From positions 1 to 42,748 of IMG/VR virus record IMGVR_UViG_3300044957_000285: a stretch of 42,748 nucleotides of DNA. One strand, 5' to 3'. Source of the DNA: a virus. Shown piece by piece: positions 30,852 through 39,227 of the stretch. Position 1 is the stretch's first letter; each line of letters opens with the position of its first letter. Below the pieces are notes generated by a model. That model saw only the letters and a list, made by a program, of their open reading frames with translations. It had not been told where the DNA came from and ran no database searches. Both the position numbers and the translations under genes were made by a program.

Positions 30852-31343
30852 ATGGATTTGTCAGACGGGGAAGAGAAGATCATCTACATGAAATACGGCC
30901 GGCGCCACGACCGCCCGGTTAAGCCGAACATCGTGACCCAGCCGCCGGGGCCGACGAAAGAATTTCCGCATGCAAAAATCGGTTACGACGTCGAGATTGG
31001 CGCGCATGTAAGGATCGGTAACGGCGCCACGATACACCGCAAGGCGACGTTGGCTCCGATGAGCAGAATAGCTCCGCACCACGAAGTGGCCCCATACAGC
31101 GTCACGAGCTGCAAATATCAGCTCGACAAGGATAAAGTCTACCCACTGACGCTCTACTGGCTGGTCGACGGGCGGTATGCGTGGACGTGGGGCAACGCGT
31201 CGGGGGTTGATGATCTTCCCTCGCACCTATCGGCCAACCGCTATGGCGACCTTGCTGACGGGCCGCTGAAGCAGCTCAAGATGTTCATCGACGCTATTCA
31301 GGTCAACGACGAAAGACCACGTGGTAAGAAAGAGGAGGACTAA
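30852..31343 (+). CDS. Unknown protein with hexapeptide-repeat-like segment
   Basis: The 163-residue protein begins one base after the A1-like stop. Residues about 43-75 show a left-handed beta-helix hexapeptide pattern, IGYDVEIGAHVRIGNGATIH, typical of acyltransferase and anhydrase-like LbH proteins, but only about four turns are visible, shorter than for a full enzyme. The remainder has Trp/Tyr-rich strands (YPLTLYWLVDGRYAWTWGN) and an acidic-basic tail. Function unknown. It could be a small binding protein rather than an enzyme. Confidence 0.55.
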   Translation: MDLSDGEEKIIYMKYGRRHDRPVKPNIVTQPPGPTKEFPHAKIGYDVEIGAHVRIGNGATIHRKATLAPMSRIAPHHEVAPYSVTSCKYQLDKDKVYPLTLYWLVDGRYAWTWGNASGVDDLPSHLSANRYGDLADGPLKQLKMFIDAIQVNDERPRGKKEED

Positions 31344-31344
31344 C

Positions 31345-31899
31345 ATGCATTACAAACTGGTTGGCTTTACCGGCGCCGCCGGCTGCGGCAAGTCTACAGC
31401 AGCGTCCGTGTTTGTCATGCACGAATACGAGGAGCTGCCTTTTGCCAGACCGTTGAAGGACATGCTCCGGGTTATACTGGTCGCACGCGGCTGCCCGGAC
31501 CCTGACGCCTACCTGCACGGCAACAAGAAGGAAGTGCTGACGCCTTACCTCATGGGCAAGAGCGCTCGACACGCCATGCAGACGCTGGGCACGGAGTGGG
31601 GCCGGAACAGCATCCACAACGAGTTGTGGGTCAACACATGGTTCGTCATGGCCAAGAAAGAGCTGGACGCAGGCGGCCGCGTCGTGGTGGCGGACGTTCG
31701 GTTTCAGAACGAGGCCGACGCGATCAAGCGGCTCGGCGGCCACGTGGTGGAGATCACCCGGCCGGCGCACCTGAAGCTCATGGGCGACACAGCCCAGCAC
31801 GGCTCCGAGTACGGCGGTATCCTTGCAGATCGGCGCATCGAAAACGACGGCGTCAACATCGCCGGGTGGAAGTGCAAGATCGAGGGGATTTTCTTTTGA
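31345..31899 (+). CDS. Deoxynucleoside monophosphate kinase
   Basis: The 184-residue protein has the P-loop GFTGAAGCGKSTAA (Walker A at residues 10-18), followed by FARPLKDMLRVIL, MQTLGTEWGRNSIHNELWVN and VVVADVRFQNEADAIKRLGG. This is the signature of phage dNMP kinases of the T4 gp1 kind, which phosphorylate dNMPs for replication. About 185 residues is shorter than T4 gp1 (241) but common for phage relatives. An AGGAGG site precedes the ATG. The TTGA overlap couples it to the HD hydrolase. Confidence 0.88.
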   Translation: MHYKLVGFTGAAGCGKSTAASVFVMHEYEELPFARPLKDMLRVILVARGCPDPDAYLHGNKKEVLTPYLMGKSARHAMQTLGTEWGRNSIHNELWVNTWFVMAKKELDAGGRVVVADVRFQNEADAIKRLGGHVVEITRPAHLKLMGDTAQHGSEYGGILADRRIENDGVNIAGWKCKIEGIFF

Positions 31900-32504
31900 C
31901 CACTTCGCCGGCTGAGCCGTGGGTTCTGACTTGGACCGGCGCGGCGTTCGAGTACGACAACCCGACGGAAATCCACGTCGAAGACATCGCACATCACCTG
32001 TCGCATGTCTGCCGCTACGGCGGCGCCACGCGATTCCACTACTCGGTGGCCCAACACAGCCTCCACATCGCGTGGGCGCTGTGGCGGGACCACCAAGACC
32101 CGTTCCTGTCGCTCGACGGGCTCCTGCACGACGCCGCAGAAGCCTACGTCGGCGACATGCCGAGCCCGCTCAAGCAGAAGTTCCCCGAGTTTGTGGAGTA
32201 CGAGAAAAGGCTCGACGCCCACATCCGGGCCGTACTCGACTTCGACGGCATTCCCGTGCCGCTGAGGGAAGACCCGATCACCAAGCACTACGACATGCGC
32301 ATTCTGTTGGATGAGCGGAGCCTGCTGCTGCCGAACGCGCGGCACGCATGGAACCTCCCGGACAACCTTCAGCCGTTGGGGATAGAGATAGCCCCGAAAC
32401 ACCCGTCAGAGGTGAAAAGGGCGTGGTTGGACAGCCTGACGTTCTACAGCCACGCTGTTCCGCCCTCCTCGGGAGGGATCAAAAGGTTGTATGGCCTTCA
32501 GTGA
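31896..32504 (+). CDS. HD-domain nucleotide phosphohydrolase (YfbR-like)
   Basis: The only start consistent with the upstream gene is TTG 31896, overlapping its stop, giving 202 residues. HD residues are visible: RFHYSVAQHSLHIAW (H48, H54), LLHDAAEAYVGDMPSPLK (H78-D79, E82) and a later Asp (HYDMRILLDE). The set matches YfbR-type deoxynucleotide hydrolases, which remove phosphate from dNMPs or dNTPs. With the dNMP kinase it would adjust nucleotide pools, and could favour a modified or limited base. It is the last plus-strand gene. Confidence 0.82.
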   Translation: MTTSPAEPWVLTWTGAAFEYDNPTEIHVEDIAHHLSHVCRYGGATRFHYSVAQHSLHIAWALWRDHQDPFLSLDGLLHDAAEAYVGDMPSPLKQKFPEFVEYEKRLDAHIRAVLDFDGIPVPLREDPITKHYDMRILLDERSLLLPNARHAWNLPDNLQPLGIEIAPKHPSEVKRAWLDSLTFYSHAVPPSSGGIKRLYGLQ

Positions 32505-32506
32505 GC

Positions 32507-32920
32507 CTAGTCGTCGCTTTCGTGTTCAGCGAATTCGATGTCCGAGTAATAGGCTAGGCGAGCTTCAACTTCGCGACGCAGCGCCGACCATGCTTTGGTC
32601 GCAAGACGCAACGAGTCTCCTAGTGGCTCCAGCTCTTCCGGCGACCAATAAGGCGTTTCGAGAACGGCTCTGTATTCTTCCCTGATGCGCCGCTTGACCA
32701 GTTCTCGGCGCGCTTCGAACTTTGTCGGGTGGTGGTTAGACGCAAACTTGTTGCACTCAAGACACGCCGGAAGAAGATAACCGGTCAGAGTGTAGCTGTG
32801 CGGCGGGAAGTGGTCCCAGCACGTTCGTGGATTACCGCAATAGATGCAGTCATCACCGTCGACGCGCGTGCGGAACATACGCGAAACCTTGCGTTTTCTG
32901 GTTCGCGTCCGGACGGGCAT
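32507..32920 (-). CDS. HNH endonuclease
   Basis: The 137-residue protein has paired zinc cysteines CIYC (near residue 25) and CLEC (near residue 54), around a WDHFPPHSYT segment with the catalytic His, followed by NKFASNHHPTKFEAR: the HNH arrangement with an extra zinc knuckle. Its start overlaps the holin stop (TAATG) and it ends two bases from the convergent HD gene. Phage HNH genes may be free-standing homing nucleases or assist packaging, but the latter usually lie next to terminase. A later start (Met15) is possible. Confidence 0.8.
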   Translation of the reverse strand: MPVRTRTRKRKVSRMFRTRVDGDDCIYCGNPRTCWDHFPPHSYTLTGYLLPACLECNKFASNHHPTKFEARRELVKRRIREEYRAVLETPYWSPEELEPLGDSLRLATKAWSALRREVEARLAYYSDIEFAEHESDD

Positions 32921-33192
32921 TAGGGCTCTTTGACTTCGTTGAGATCGGCGATCTCTGCTTGGACCTGCTCAAGTTTTAGCTTGTGCAGGTCCCGCTCGCG
33001 CTTTTCGCGCACGTAGGTCACCCAGACGTTCAGCGCAAAGCCAGCGACGGCTACGAGCATGGCAGTCACTGTAGCAGCCTCCGACAAACCAAAGCCGACT
33101 GAGCCCACGGTGGCGGCCGCACCGCCGTAGAGAGCTGTGTTGCCTGTGACATCCAGAAAAGCGTTATTCGTCGGGGTCACGGGAGGCTTCAC
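32920..33192 (-). CDS. Holin candidate
   Basis: The 90-residue protein starts at GTG 33192, overlapping the end of the large ejection gene by 29 bases. It has two hydrophobic segments (residues about 19-36 and 39-60, AATVTAMLVAVAGFALNVWV) and a charged C-terminal tail (REKRERDLHKLKLEQ), the layout of class II/III holins. A GTG at 33180 would also keep both segments. It would form holes in the inner membrane at lysis. Neither an endolysin nor spanin is adjacent, which is unusual; the spanin pair is on the other strand. Confidence 0.65.
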   Translation of the reverse strand: MKPPVTPTNNAFLDVTGNTALYGGAAATVGSVGFGLSEAATVTAMLVAVAGFALNVWVTYVREKRERDLHKLKLEQVQAEIADLNEVKEP

Positions 33193-35872
33193 CTACGGTT
33201 GCGGCTGCGGCGCCGGTTGCAGCTCGGTTGAGGGCGCTTGCGATCTGCTTACGGATTTCTTTGGTTTTGCCAAGCCGATTGATGACGTTTTCGAGGTACG
33301 CACCATCGCGCCGCACCAGCGCGTCTACCATAGCCTTCCCGGCTTTGTCGGAGATGCCGTAGTTCCGCGTCAGCTCGATGAAGCGCTTCAGAATCGCCGT
33401 CTGGTAGCCCGGACCCGCGCGGCCGAACGCCGACGCCGCGACTTCCATCGCGATGCCCACCTCGGAGGAGATGACGTTTTCCTTCTTCACCCGAGCGGCC
33501 GCGATGGACCGGTTGGCGACCTGACGCTCTGTAAGTGCGCCAATATCCGCGAGCCTATCGGCCGTTTCTTTGTCCGTGACCTGAGCGACCTTCCTACCCG
33601 TAGACGCCTCCCGGAGCTGGCGGGCGACACCGATTGCCTCGCCGGAGCCCTGAGCCGCGTCGTCGGCGATGCCGCCCAGAGCGACCCTGCCCAAGTCGCT
33701 CCGTCCGGAGCCGGAGACAGCCGCGTTGAACTCGCTGCCGCGTGTGTTCAAAATGTTGTCAGCCGCGCGTATCGCGTCGCGGTCCTTGGCAAAGCGCGCG
33801 TTCAGCGCGTCGATCTGAGCCTTCGCGGTACGGCGCAGCTTCTCAAGGCGCGGCGCGAGAGAATCAGACGCAGCTTCGCGGGACAACTGAGCTGCCTCAG
33901 CCACGTCGGCGATCTCGTCGCGGATTTTCTGGACGTTGGCAAGCACCTTGCGAGACATCTCCACAAGGTCGCCGACGCCGGCGGCAGTGAGTTCTTCTGC
34001 GTTGTCGACCATGTTCGCGGCAGTTCTGAGCGCAGCTTCGGCGTTCTTTGACGTACCGAGAATGGCAGAAAGCGCTCCTTCGCGGGCTCCCTGACGGATC
34101 GCCTGCAGGTCGATGCCGGCGCGGGCGTTCTCAGCCGACAGGGCCAGCTCATCGGCCGCGCTCGCCGAGCCCGCGCCAGTCGTCTTCCCGCCGAGCGCAC
34201 GGGCCTCCAAGCCACGCTGAGTGGCCCGGAACGCGTCGATGACCGCGTCTTGATAGACCGGGTACTGGTTGCCGATCTCGTCACGCAGGCTCTTGGCGAC
34301 GTTCTGCAACTCGATTGTGGTGCCGGCGACGTCGACGGGCTTTGAGAGGAAACGTCGGAGGTTGTCAGCAACTTCCACCGGCAACACGATCTCGTTGCCC
34401 ACGCCAAGCGCGTCCATGGCGTCGACAAGAGCCTCGCGCTCCTGCCCAGCGGGGAGCGTGTCGATCCTCTTCCGCAACACCGCGCCGATGGCCGACGGGT
34501 TCTCCGGGAAGTTTTGGGCCAGCCAGTCCGAGCTAAGCCGCACCGGCTGCTTGGCGATGCCGTTGGCGCCGCGCATGACGTTAGAGACGTACTTCGACAG
34601 CTCGTCTTCGACGCGGGCGTCCGAGGCGATGTTGGCGGCCGTCCTACGGACGGTGTCAGACATCTGCTGCCCTTCGCGGGTGATGTCGCTTTCGAGCGCG
34701 GCCTTCTGTGCCTTCTCGGCGCGAGTGATGGCCCGACCCTCATCACGCACGAGCTGCGTGGTTTCAGCCTGCCGGCGAGCAAGCTGCTCTTCGACGTCGC
34801 CAGTCGCTCGTGTGGCGCTGGCGTCCACGTCGGACAGCGCGGCCGCGCGCGAAGAAGTCGGTCCGGTTCGCGATACGCCGCGCGCGACCTGCTCCGGGAG
34901 CGCCTGCAGACCCTGCTCCTCGGCGGCCTGAAGCGCGCGGGCGAGGTTTGGCCGGGCGCCGGCGAGCTGTTCGATGTTCTCGACCGACTTGCGACCGAGT
35001 ACAGCCAGCAGGTCCGGGGACTCGCCGAATGCCCGCTGGTACCGCTGAATTTCGGCGCGCACGACGTCGACGGGCTCGTCGATCTGCGACGCGAGCGCGG
35101 CGATCTCCTGCTCCGGTATCTTGAACTCGGCCGTCGCCTTGGCTCCCTTCGCGGCGCGCACGCGTTCGAGGCGGGGAACGATGTACTCAAGGATTGGCTT
35201 GGCCGCGCGGTTCAGCCCGATCTCCAGCAGCTTGCCGCCGGCGGCCGCGATGACCCCGCTGGTGGCCGCTTCAGCCGCGTCCAGCTCCTCGCCGCGCTCG
35301 ACGTTCTTACCGAGCGACTGAGCCGCCGTGACGGTAAAGGCTTCGCCGGCCACGCCAAGCTTGGCGCCCTTACCAGCGCGAAGCGCCTTGCTGCCAGTGT
35401 CCACGGCCTTGCCGATAGCCCTGCCGCCGAGACCGAGGCCGATGATCTCGCCCGTGAAGTTGGCGAGGCCCTGCTCCTCGCGGAGCTGCTTGCTGTCAGC
35501 CTGCGCCTTGGCGAAGTTGTCTTTGAAGCTGCCCATTCCGAGCGCTGTCCCGATGCCGGCGACTGCCGTCTCTTTGGCGCCGGGCACGAGGTCAGCGACG
35601 CCCGAGCCGAGCGACTGCACGCCGCGCACAGCCCCGGTAGCAAAAGTGCTTCGAGCATCTTCGCTAGTTAGGAGCTGTGGCAGGCGTGCAGCACCTCGCC
35701 CGAGCTTGTCAAAGAAACCCTGCTTGGGCTGACGCGGAGCCTGTTGCTGCTGCGGTGCGACGCCGACGACTTTCTCGCCCGTGATCTGGGACACGAGCGC
35801 GTTGATCTCGTCGTCCGTCGCGTCGTCAGGAACGTCGAGTATCACGTTGTCGGGAAGCTGAACCTTGGCCAC
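33164..35872 (-). CDS. Large internal virion/ejection protein
   Basis: The 902-residue protein begins MAKVQLPDNVILDVPDDATD, followed by a Q-rich linker, a glycine/alanine-rich region with possible membrane-active helices (about residues 75-235), and then long alpha-helical stretches rich in Ala, Glu and Arg to the end. No peptidase or lysozyme motif seen. Position (last of three consecutive tail-side genes) and composition match the large ejection protein of P22-like phages (gp16 place), which travels with the DNA into the cell. Recognition is by shape only. It abuts the next upstream gene with a one-base overlap. Confidence 0.6.
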   Translation of the reverse strand: MAKVQLPDNVILDVPDDATDDEINALVSQITGEKVVGVAPQQQQAPRQPKQGFFDKLGRGAARLPQLLTSEDARSTFATGAVRGVQSLGSGVADLVPGAKETAVAGIGTALGMGSFKDNFAKAQADSKQLREEQGLANFTGEIIGLGLGGRAIGKAVDTGSKALRAGKGAKLGVAGEAFTVTAAQSLGKNVERGEELDAAEAATSGVIAAAGGKLLEIGLNRAAKPILEYIVPRLERVRAAKGAKATAEFKIPEQEIAALASQIDEPVDVVRAEIQRYQRAFGESPDLLAVLGRKSVENIEQLAGARPNLARALQAAEEQGLQALPEQVARGVSRTGPTSSRAAALSDVDASATRATGDVEEQLARRQAETTQLVRDEGRAITRAEKAQKAALESDITREGQQMSDTVRRTAANIASDARVEDELSKYVSNVMRGANGIAKQPVRLSSDWLAQNFPENPSAIGAVLRKRIDTLPAGQEREALVDAMDALGVGNEIVLPVEVADNLRRFLSKPVDVAGTTIELQNVAKSLRDEIGNQYPVYQDAVIDAFRATQRGLEARALGGKTTGAGSASAADELALSAENARAGIDLQAIRQGAREGALSAILGTSKNAEAALRTAANMVDNAEELTAAGVGDLVEMSRKVLANVQKIRDEIADVAEAAQLSREAASDSLAPRLEKLRRTAKAQIDALNARFAKDRDAIRAADNILNTRGSEFNAAVSGSGRSDLGRVALGGIADDAAQGSGEAIGVARQLREASTGRKVAQVTDKETADRLADIGALTERQVANRSIAAARVKKENVISSEVGIAMEVAASAFGRAGPGYQTAILKRFIELTRNYGISDKAGKAMVDALVRRDGAYLENVINRLGKTKEIRKQIASALNRAATGAAAATVGEASRDPDE

Positions 35873-37134
35873 TACTGTGCCCTCACAAGGTTCCCGTTAG
35901 CGTCGCGCACGTAGGTGATGGTTCGGGTTTGCGTGGCTGTGCTCTGGCCTTCCGGCGAGACGCCCGGAACCTTACCCGCGCGCACCAGCGCGGCGTTCCG
36001 AGCAATGGCTTGGTTCCGCGCGGTGATCAGCGCGTCGCGCCGCGTCTCGTAGGTGCCCTTGTTGCCGAGGGTCGAGAGCATGGCGTTCATTTCCGCCGGG
36101 GTGTCGAACAGGCGCGTCTGGCCGGTACCCGCTTGCGAAATCGCGCTGAAGATGGCGCGGGCGTTCGCTTCGACGCGCTCTGCGGCCGCGCCGCGCGCGG
36201 TGCCCGACACGCGGCCGGCAATCGTGGCGCCTTGGCCCACGAGGTTGTCGAGCGGGTTGCTGGTCGCCGTCGGGACGGCGCCGATGTTCTTTGCCTCCTC
36301 CAAGTCGGCGAGCGCCTTGTCGTACAGGCTGATGAACCCGGCGATCTTGTAGGGATCGTTTTCGTCGTCTCCGGCCTTCTTGGCCGCCGACGCACGCGAA
36401 GCGGCGGCTGACGCGTTTGTCGCGTTGATTTGGGCGCGGAGGAGCTTCTGCTCCAGCGCGCGGTCTTCCTCAGCCTGCTTACGCGAGAGACCAACGGGAG
36501 CGACGCCCTGCACTTCGCCGGGCGCAGCTTCGGAGCCGATACCCATGGTGATGAGGTTGCCGTCGGCGTCGTAGCCTTCAAGGTACTGCGAAACCGTCTC
36601 GGGGCTTCCCAAGCCGACGCGGACAGCGTGGATGTTCTGAGCGAAGTCGCCCTCGTTCTGACCGACGAGGTCAATTAGCTGCATGATGTCAGTGGCGGCG
36701 TCAGGATCGCCGAATGCGCGGGCGAGGCCGTCGCTGGAGCGCTGCACCCACGCCCTGGCGGACGCCGCATCCGTGGCGCCGGACTGGGCGAGCATACCAA
36801 GGGCGCGGGACATATTCGAGCGCTCGCGATCCTGTGCGTTGTTGTCGAGCGTGGTGCGCATGCCGCGATTGGTGAGGTCCTGCGTCTCCAGCCGGCCGGG
36901 CTGCAGAGCCTCCTCACGCTCGCTGGCGCGCATGTTGCTGAAGTCCGCCACGTTGGCGGCCTCTTCGCCGAACCGGTCAATTCTTGCCCGTCGAGCCGCC
37001 AATTCCTGCTGTACAGTCTCGTCCTTGTCCGCATCGTCGATAGCCGCGCGACGCTGGGCGTACTCGAACTCATCTTGAGCGCGCCGATCCTGCCGGCCCG
37101 CGAGCAGGGAGTTGATGATGTTAAATTCGGCCAC
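35872..37134 (-). CDS. Internal virion/ejection protein, P22 gp20 position
   Basis: The 420-residue protein starts MAEFNIINSLLAGRQDRRAQ and is helical, hydrophilic and rich in Ala, Arg, Asp and Gln. The middle (about 220-260) is an Ala-rich helix. It lies between the gp7-place protein and the large ejection protein, which is the place of gp20 in P22. Such proteins form part of the conduit for DNA in the periplasm. No enzymatic motif. Stop and next start overlap by one base. Confidence 0.58.
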   Translation of the reverse strand: MAEFNIINSLLAGRQDRRAQDEFEYAQRRAAIDDADKDETVQQELAARRARIDRFGEEAANVADFSNMRASEREEALQPGRLETQDLTNRGMRTTLDNNAQDRERSNMSRALGMLAQSGATDAASARAWVQRSSDGLARAFGDPDAATDIMQLIDLVGQNEGDFAQNIHAVRVGLGSPETVSQYLEGYDADGNLITMGIGSEAAPGEVQGVAPVGLSRKQAEEDRALEQKLLRAQINATNASAAASRASAAKKAGDDENDPYKIAGFISLYDKALADLEEAKNIGAVPTATSNPLDNLVGQGATIAGRVSGTARGAAAERVEANARAIFSAISQAGTGQTRLFDTPAEMNAMLSTLGNKGTYETRRDALITARNQAIARNAALVRAGKVPGVSPEGQSTATQTRTITYVRDANGNLVRAQ

Positions 37135-37136
37135 GA

Positions 37137-37910
37137 TTAGCCTCCCAAGAAGTTAGTGCTTGGTCGAAGTCTGGGCTGCGGAAGAGTGCCGAGCGCGGCT
37201 TTGTAGTCGACCGGCGGCGGCGTCAGAATTGGAGTTCGTCCTTGTGGTACCGGCGAAACAAACGGGTCCTGCAACGGCTGCTCAGCACGCGGCTTCCTGC
37301 CGAACATGCCAAGCCCGTACATGCCCGCGACGTTCTGAGCAGCGTCGCCAATGGCGCTGCCAATAGCGTCAGTGGAGCCCTGAATGCCGCCCGCGCGCGC
37401 CGAGCCAACGCGGTCGGCCGTGCCTGTGTAAACGCCGGCCAGCGTTGCGTCCGCCGCTGCGCCGCGATCCGCCGCGCCCATGAGCTGGTTGATGTAGTTC
37501 GTGAAATACTGTTGGCCCAGACCCGCGCCGAAGCGCTGAGTGGCTTTGAGCGTGGCTCCGGAGTTGAGCATGCCGCGCGCGGCCGCATTCGCATTGATCG
37601 CGTCGTTGCCTGCGTCGCGCTGCGCCCCGTAGCCGGTGCTGGACTGGAAGTCTTGGAAAGCCTGTTGGCTGGCCGTCAGATCACCCGGAGCCGCGCCTTC
37701 GCGCCGCACGCCGAGCAGATCGAGCGCCTGCTGGCGAGCCTGCGCGCCGCCAGTCGAGGCGGCGCGCAGCCCGGTGTTTTCAATTACGTTACGCTGACCT
37801 TGTTCCGCCGCAGCCGCAGCCGCCTTGCCGGCCTTCTTGGCGCCGCGCGATTTGATCAGCCCGCCGATCAGCGGAGCGCCAAGAGAGAGTAGGCCGCCAA
37901 AAATAGGCAT
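37137..37910 (-). CDS. Ejection protein, P22 gp7 position
   Basis: The 257-residue protein starts with a hydrophobic, glycine-rich helix (MPIFGGLLSLGAPLIGGLIK) followed by a basic SRGAKKAGKAAAAAAEQG. Then a Gln/Ala/Gly-rich body with YGAQRDAGNDAINANAAARG and a Pro-rich C-terminus. A membrane-seeking N-terminus followed by such a body is common in small DNA-transfer proteins of short-tailed phages. It would leave the capsid early and help to open a path across the envelope. Call from composition and position. Confidence 0.58.
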   Translation of the reverse strand: MPIFGGLLSLGAPLIGGLIKSRGAKKAGKAAAAAAEQGQRNVIENTGLRAASTGGAQARQQALDLLGVRREGAAPGDLTASQQAFQDFQSSTGYGAQRDAGNDAINANAAARGMLNSGATLKATQRFGAGLGQQYFTNYINQLMGAADRGAAADATLAGVYTGTADRVGSARAGGIQGSTDAIGSAIGDAAQNVAGMYGLGMFGRKPRAEQPLQDPFVSPVPQGRTPILTPPPVDYKAALGTLPQPRLRPSTNFLGG

Positions 37911-37914
37911 GTCG

Positions 37915-38178
37915 TTATTCGGTCGGCTGGCGACCGGCCTTTGTGTTGGTGATGAGTCGCAGGAGCATGTTCACCGCGCCCAGAAGGGTCATGATGGCGG
38001 CGACGATGGCGTCGAACTTCGCGCCGACGGCGTCGGGCGAGAAGCCGGCAGCGTCAGCCGGGGAGAGCACGCCGAACGCGACGAGCAGGCCCACGACGAC
38101 AGCGACCGCGTTGACGATCAGGGTACGATAGCCTTTCAGGGCGTTCAGGTCGGGGAGCTTGGGAAGGAAGTCGAACAT
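37915..38178 (-). CDS. Small two-helix membrane protein (possible holin)
   Basis: I take ATG 38178 (MFDFLPKLPDLNALKGYRTL), which has an AGAGG ribosome site seven bases upstream, instead of the longer frame from 38211. The 87-residue product has two hydrophobic segments (residues about 17-37 and 54-74) joined by a short loop with a Pro-Ala-Asp turn, and a polar C-terminus. The KGYRTLIVNAVAVVVGLL opening is seen in small phage membrane proteins annotated as holins. With the protein at 32920-33192 there are two holin-like genes; one may be an antiholin. Confidence 0.55.
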   Translation of the reverse strand: MFDFLPKLPDLNALKGYRTLIVNAVAVVVGLLVAFGVLSPADAAGFSPDAVGAKFDAIVAAIMTLLGAVNMLLRLITNTKAGRQPTE

Positions 38179-38218
38179 GAGGCGCCTCTCTTTTCTCAGG
38201 GTTGAACCCACCTGTTAA

Positions 38219-38236
38219 CGCGCGCGCGGGCGCGGG
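38219..38236. repeat. Alternating CG tract shared with the origin-like repeat
   Basis: A run of alternating C and G in the short gap between a tail gene and the membrane-protein gene. Its 14 bases at 38221-38234 are identical to 11456-11469, the outer part of the long inverted-repeat arm. Z-DNA-prone. It may be chance in GC-rich DNA or a second copy of a recognition element. Confidence 0.45.
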
Positions 38237-38246
38237 TCAAGGTGCT

Positions 38247-39227
38247 TTACAAGGTCCACGCCATAATGAGTTGACCAGTGACGAACCCGGTACCGGTAAG
38301 ACCTGTGACAGGACAATTGTCGGTGAACACCCCAAAATGAGTTATGTTCGCGCACCACGCGGTCTTCGACTCCTGAAAGCCGGCGGTGAAGAACTCGCCG
38401 TCATAGCTAAAGTCCAAACGCGCGTTGGTGGAGTCCACAACCAGCCGGAGCCAAATCGGGCCGCCGTAGCTGTGGTTGCCGGTGTTGAACGTAGAGTCGA
38501 ACGAGTTGATGTTGTTGAACCTCATCCGCTTGAACGAAGGTGTTGTGTTGGTGGCGGTTTCGACGCCGAGCGCCAAGAAGTTAATCCTGCCCGTTGCATT
38601 GTCGCGGAAGTAAACCCCGTAGGACGAGAACAGGTTTAGAGGCTGGAGCGGCACAAGCAAGGTCGTGAACGTGAACGTCGAGCCCGGCGCAACGGCGTCT
38701 GCCAGAACGATGTTGTCGTTGGCTGGAACGGTGGCGTTTGCGGTCAGCCGCATGCCTCTTGAGACGTTGGTCAGCGTACCGACGCCGGGACCGTCCTCAA
38801 TCATGGTCACGCCCGTCCCCGCGATAGTCGGAGGCGTGGGTTGAACAGCCCAAAACGGCGAGTTGGCGCCCGAGCTGGAGCCGTTGGCCGCTACCGTGAT
38901 GCGTCCAGTGGCGTCCACAGTCAGGTTCGTGTTCGTGTACGATCCCGGCGTCACTCCGGAGTTAGCCAGACCGATAGGCGTCAGCGTCTCGCCCAGCAAA
39001 CCGCCGCCGGTGATCGGCGCGGTCGTGTTGAGAGGGTTTTCAGCGATCAGGTTGGCCAGCTCGATAGCCTCGTCGACCGTCTCGGCCGACCCGCTGTTGT
39101 TCGAGCGCTGCCCGAGCATGTTCCGTAGGAACTCACGCGTGGGTGTACCGTCCGGATTGACGATGGGAACGTCGGACCTGAACGGGTCAATGCCGCGACG
39201 GGAGTTGAGAAGGGTGCGCTTGACCAT
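38247..39227 (-). CDS. Tail fibre/tip protein with lectin-like C-terminus
   Basis: The 326-residue protein has an N-terminal adaptor-like segment (about 1-60: NPDGTPTREFLRNMLGQR), a Gly/Thr/Asn-rich shaft-like stretch (60-160), and a C-terminal beta-sandwich-like region with IWLRLVVDSTNARLDFSYDG and ITHFGVFTDNCPV, like a concanavalin-type carbohydrate-binding domain. It would recognise the host surface. Its ATG overlaps the upstream stop (TAATG). No depolymerase motif seen. Domain assignment is by pattern. Confidence 0.62.
   Translation of the reverse strand: MVKRTLLNSRRGIDPFRSDVPIVNPDGTPTREFLRNMLGQRSNNSGSAETVDEAIELANLIAENPLNTTAPITGGGLLGETLTPIGLANSGVTPGSYTNTNLTVDATGRITVAANGSSSGANSPFWAVQPTPPTIAGTGVTMIEDGPGVGTLTNVSRGMRLTANATVPANDNIVLADAVAPGSTFTFTTLLVPLQPLNLFSSYGVYFRDNATGRINFLALGVETATNTTPSFKRMRFNNINSFDSTFNTGNHSYGGPIWLRLVVDSTNARLDFSYDGEFFTAGFQESKTAWCANITHFGVFTDNCPVTGLTGTGFVTGQLIMAWTL

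Noticed and set aside
31896-32504. Z-genome (2-aminoadenine) hypothesis from the HD hydrolase
   Set aside because: DatZ is an HD enzyme, but no PurZ or MazZ gene is seen anywhere in the window, so this is not supported.
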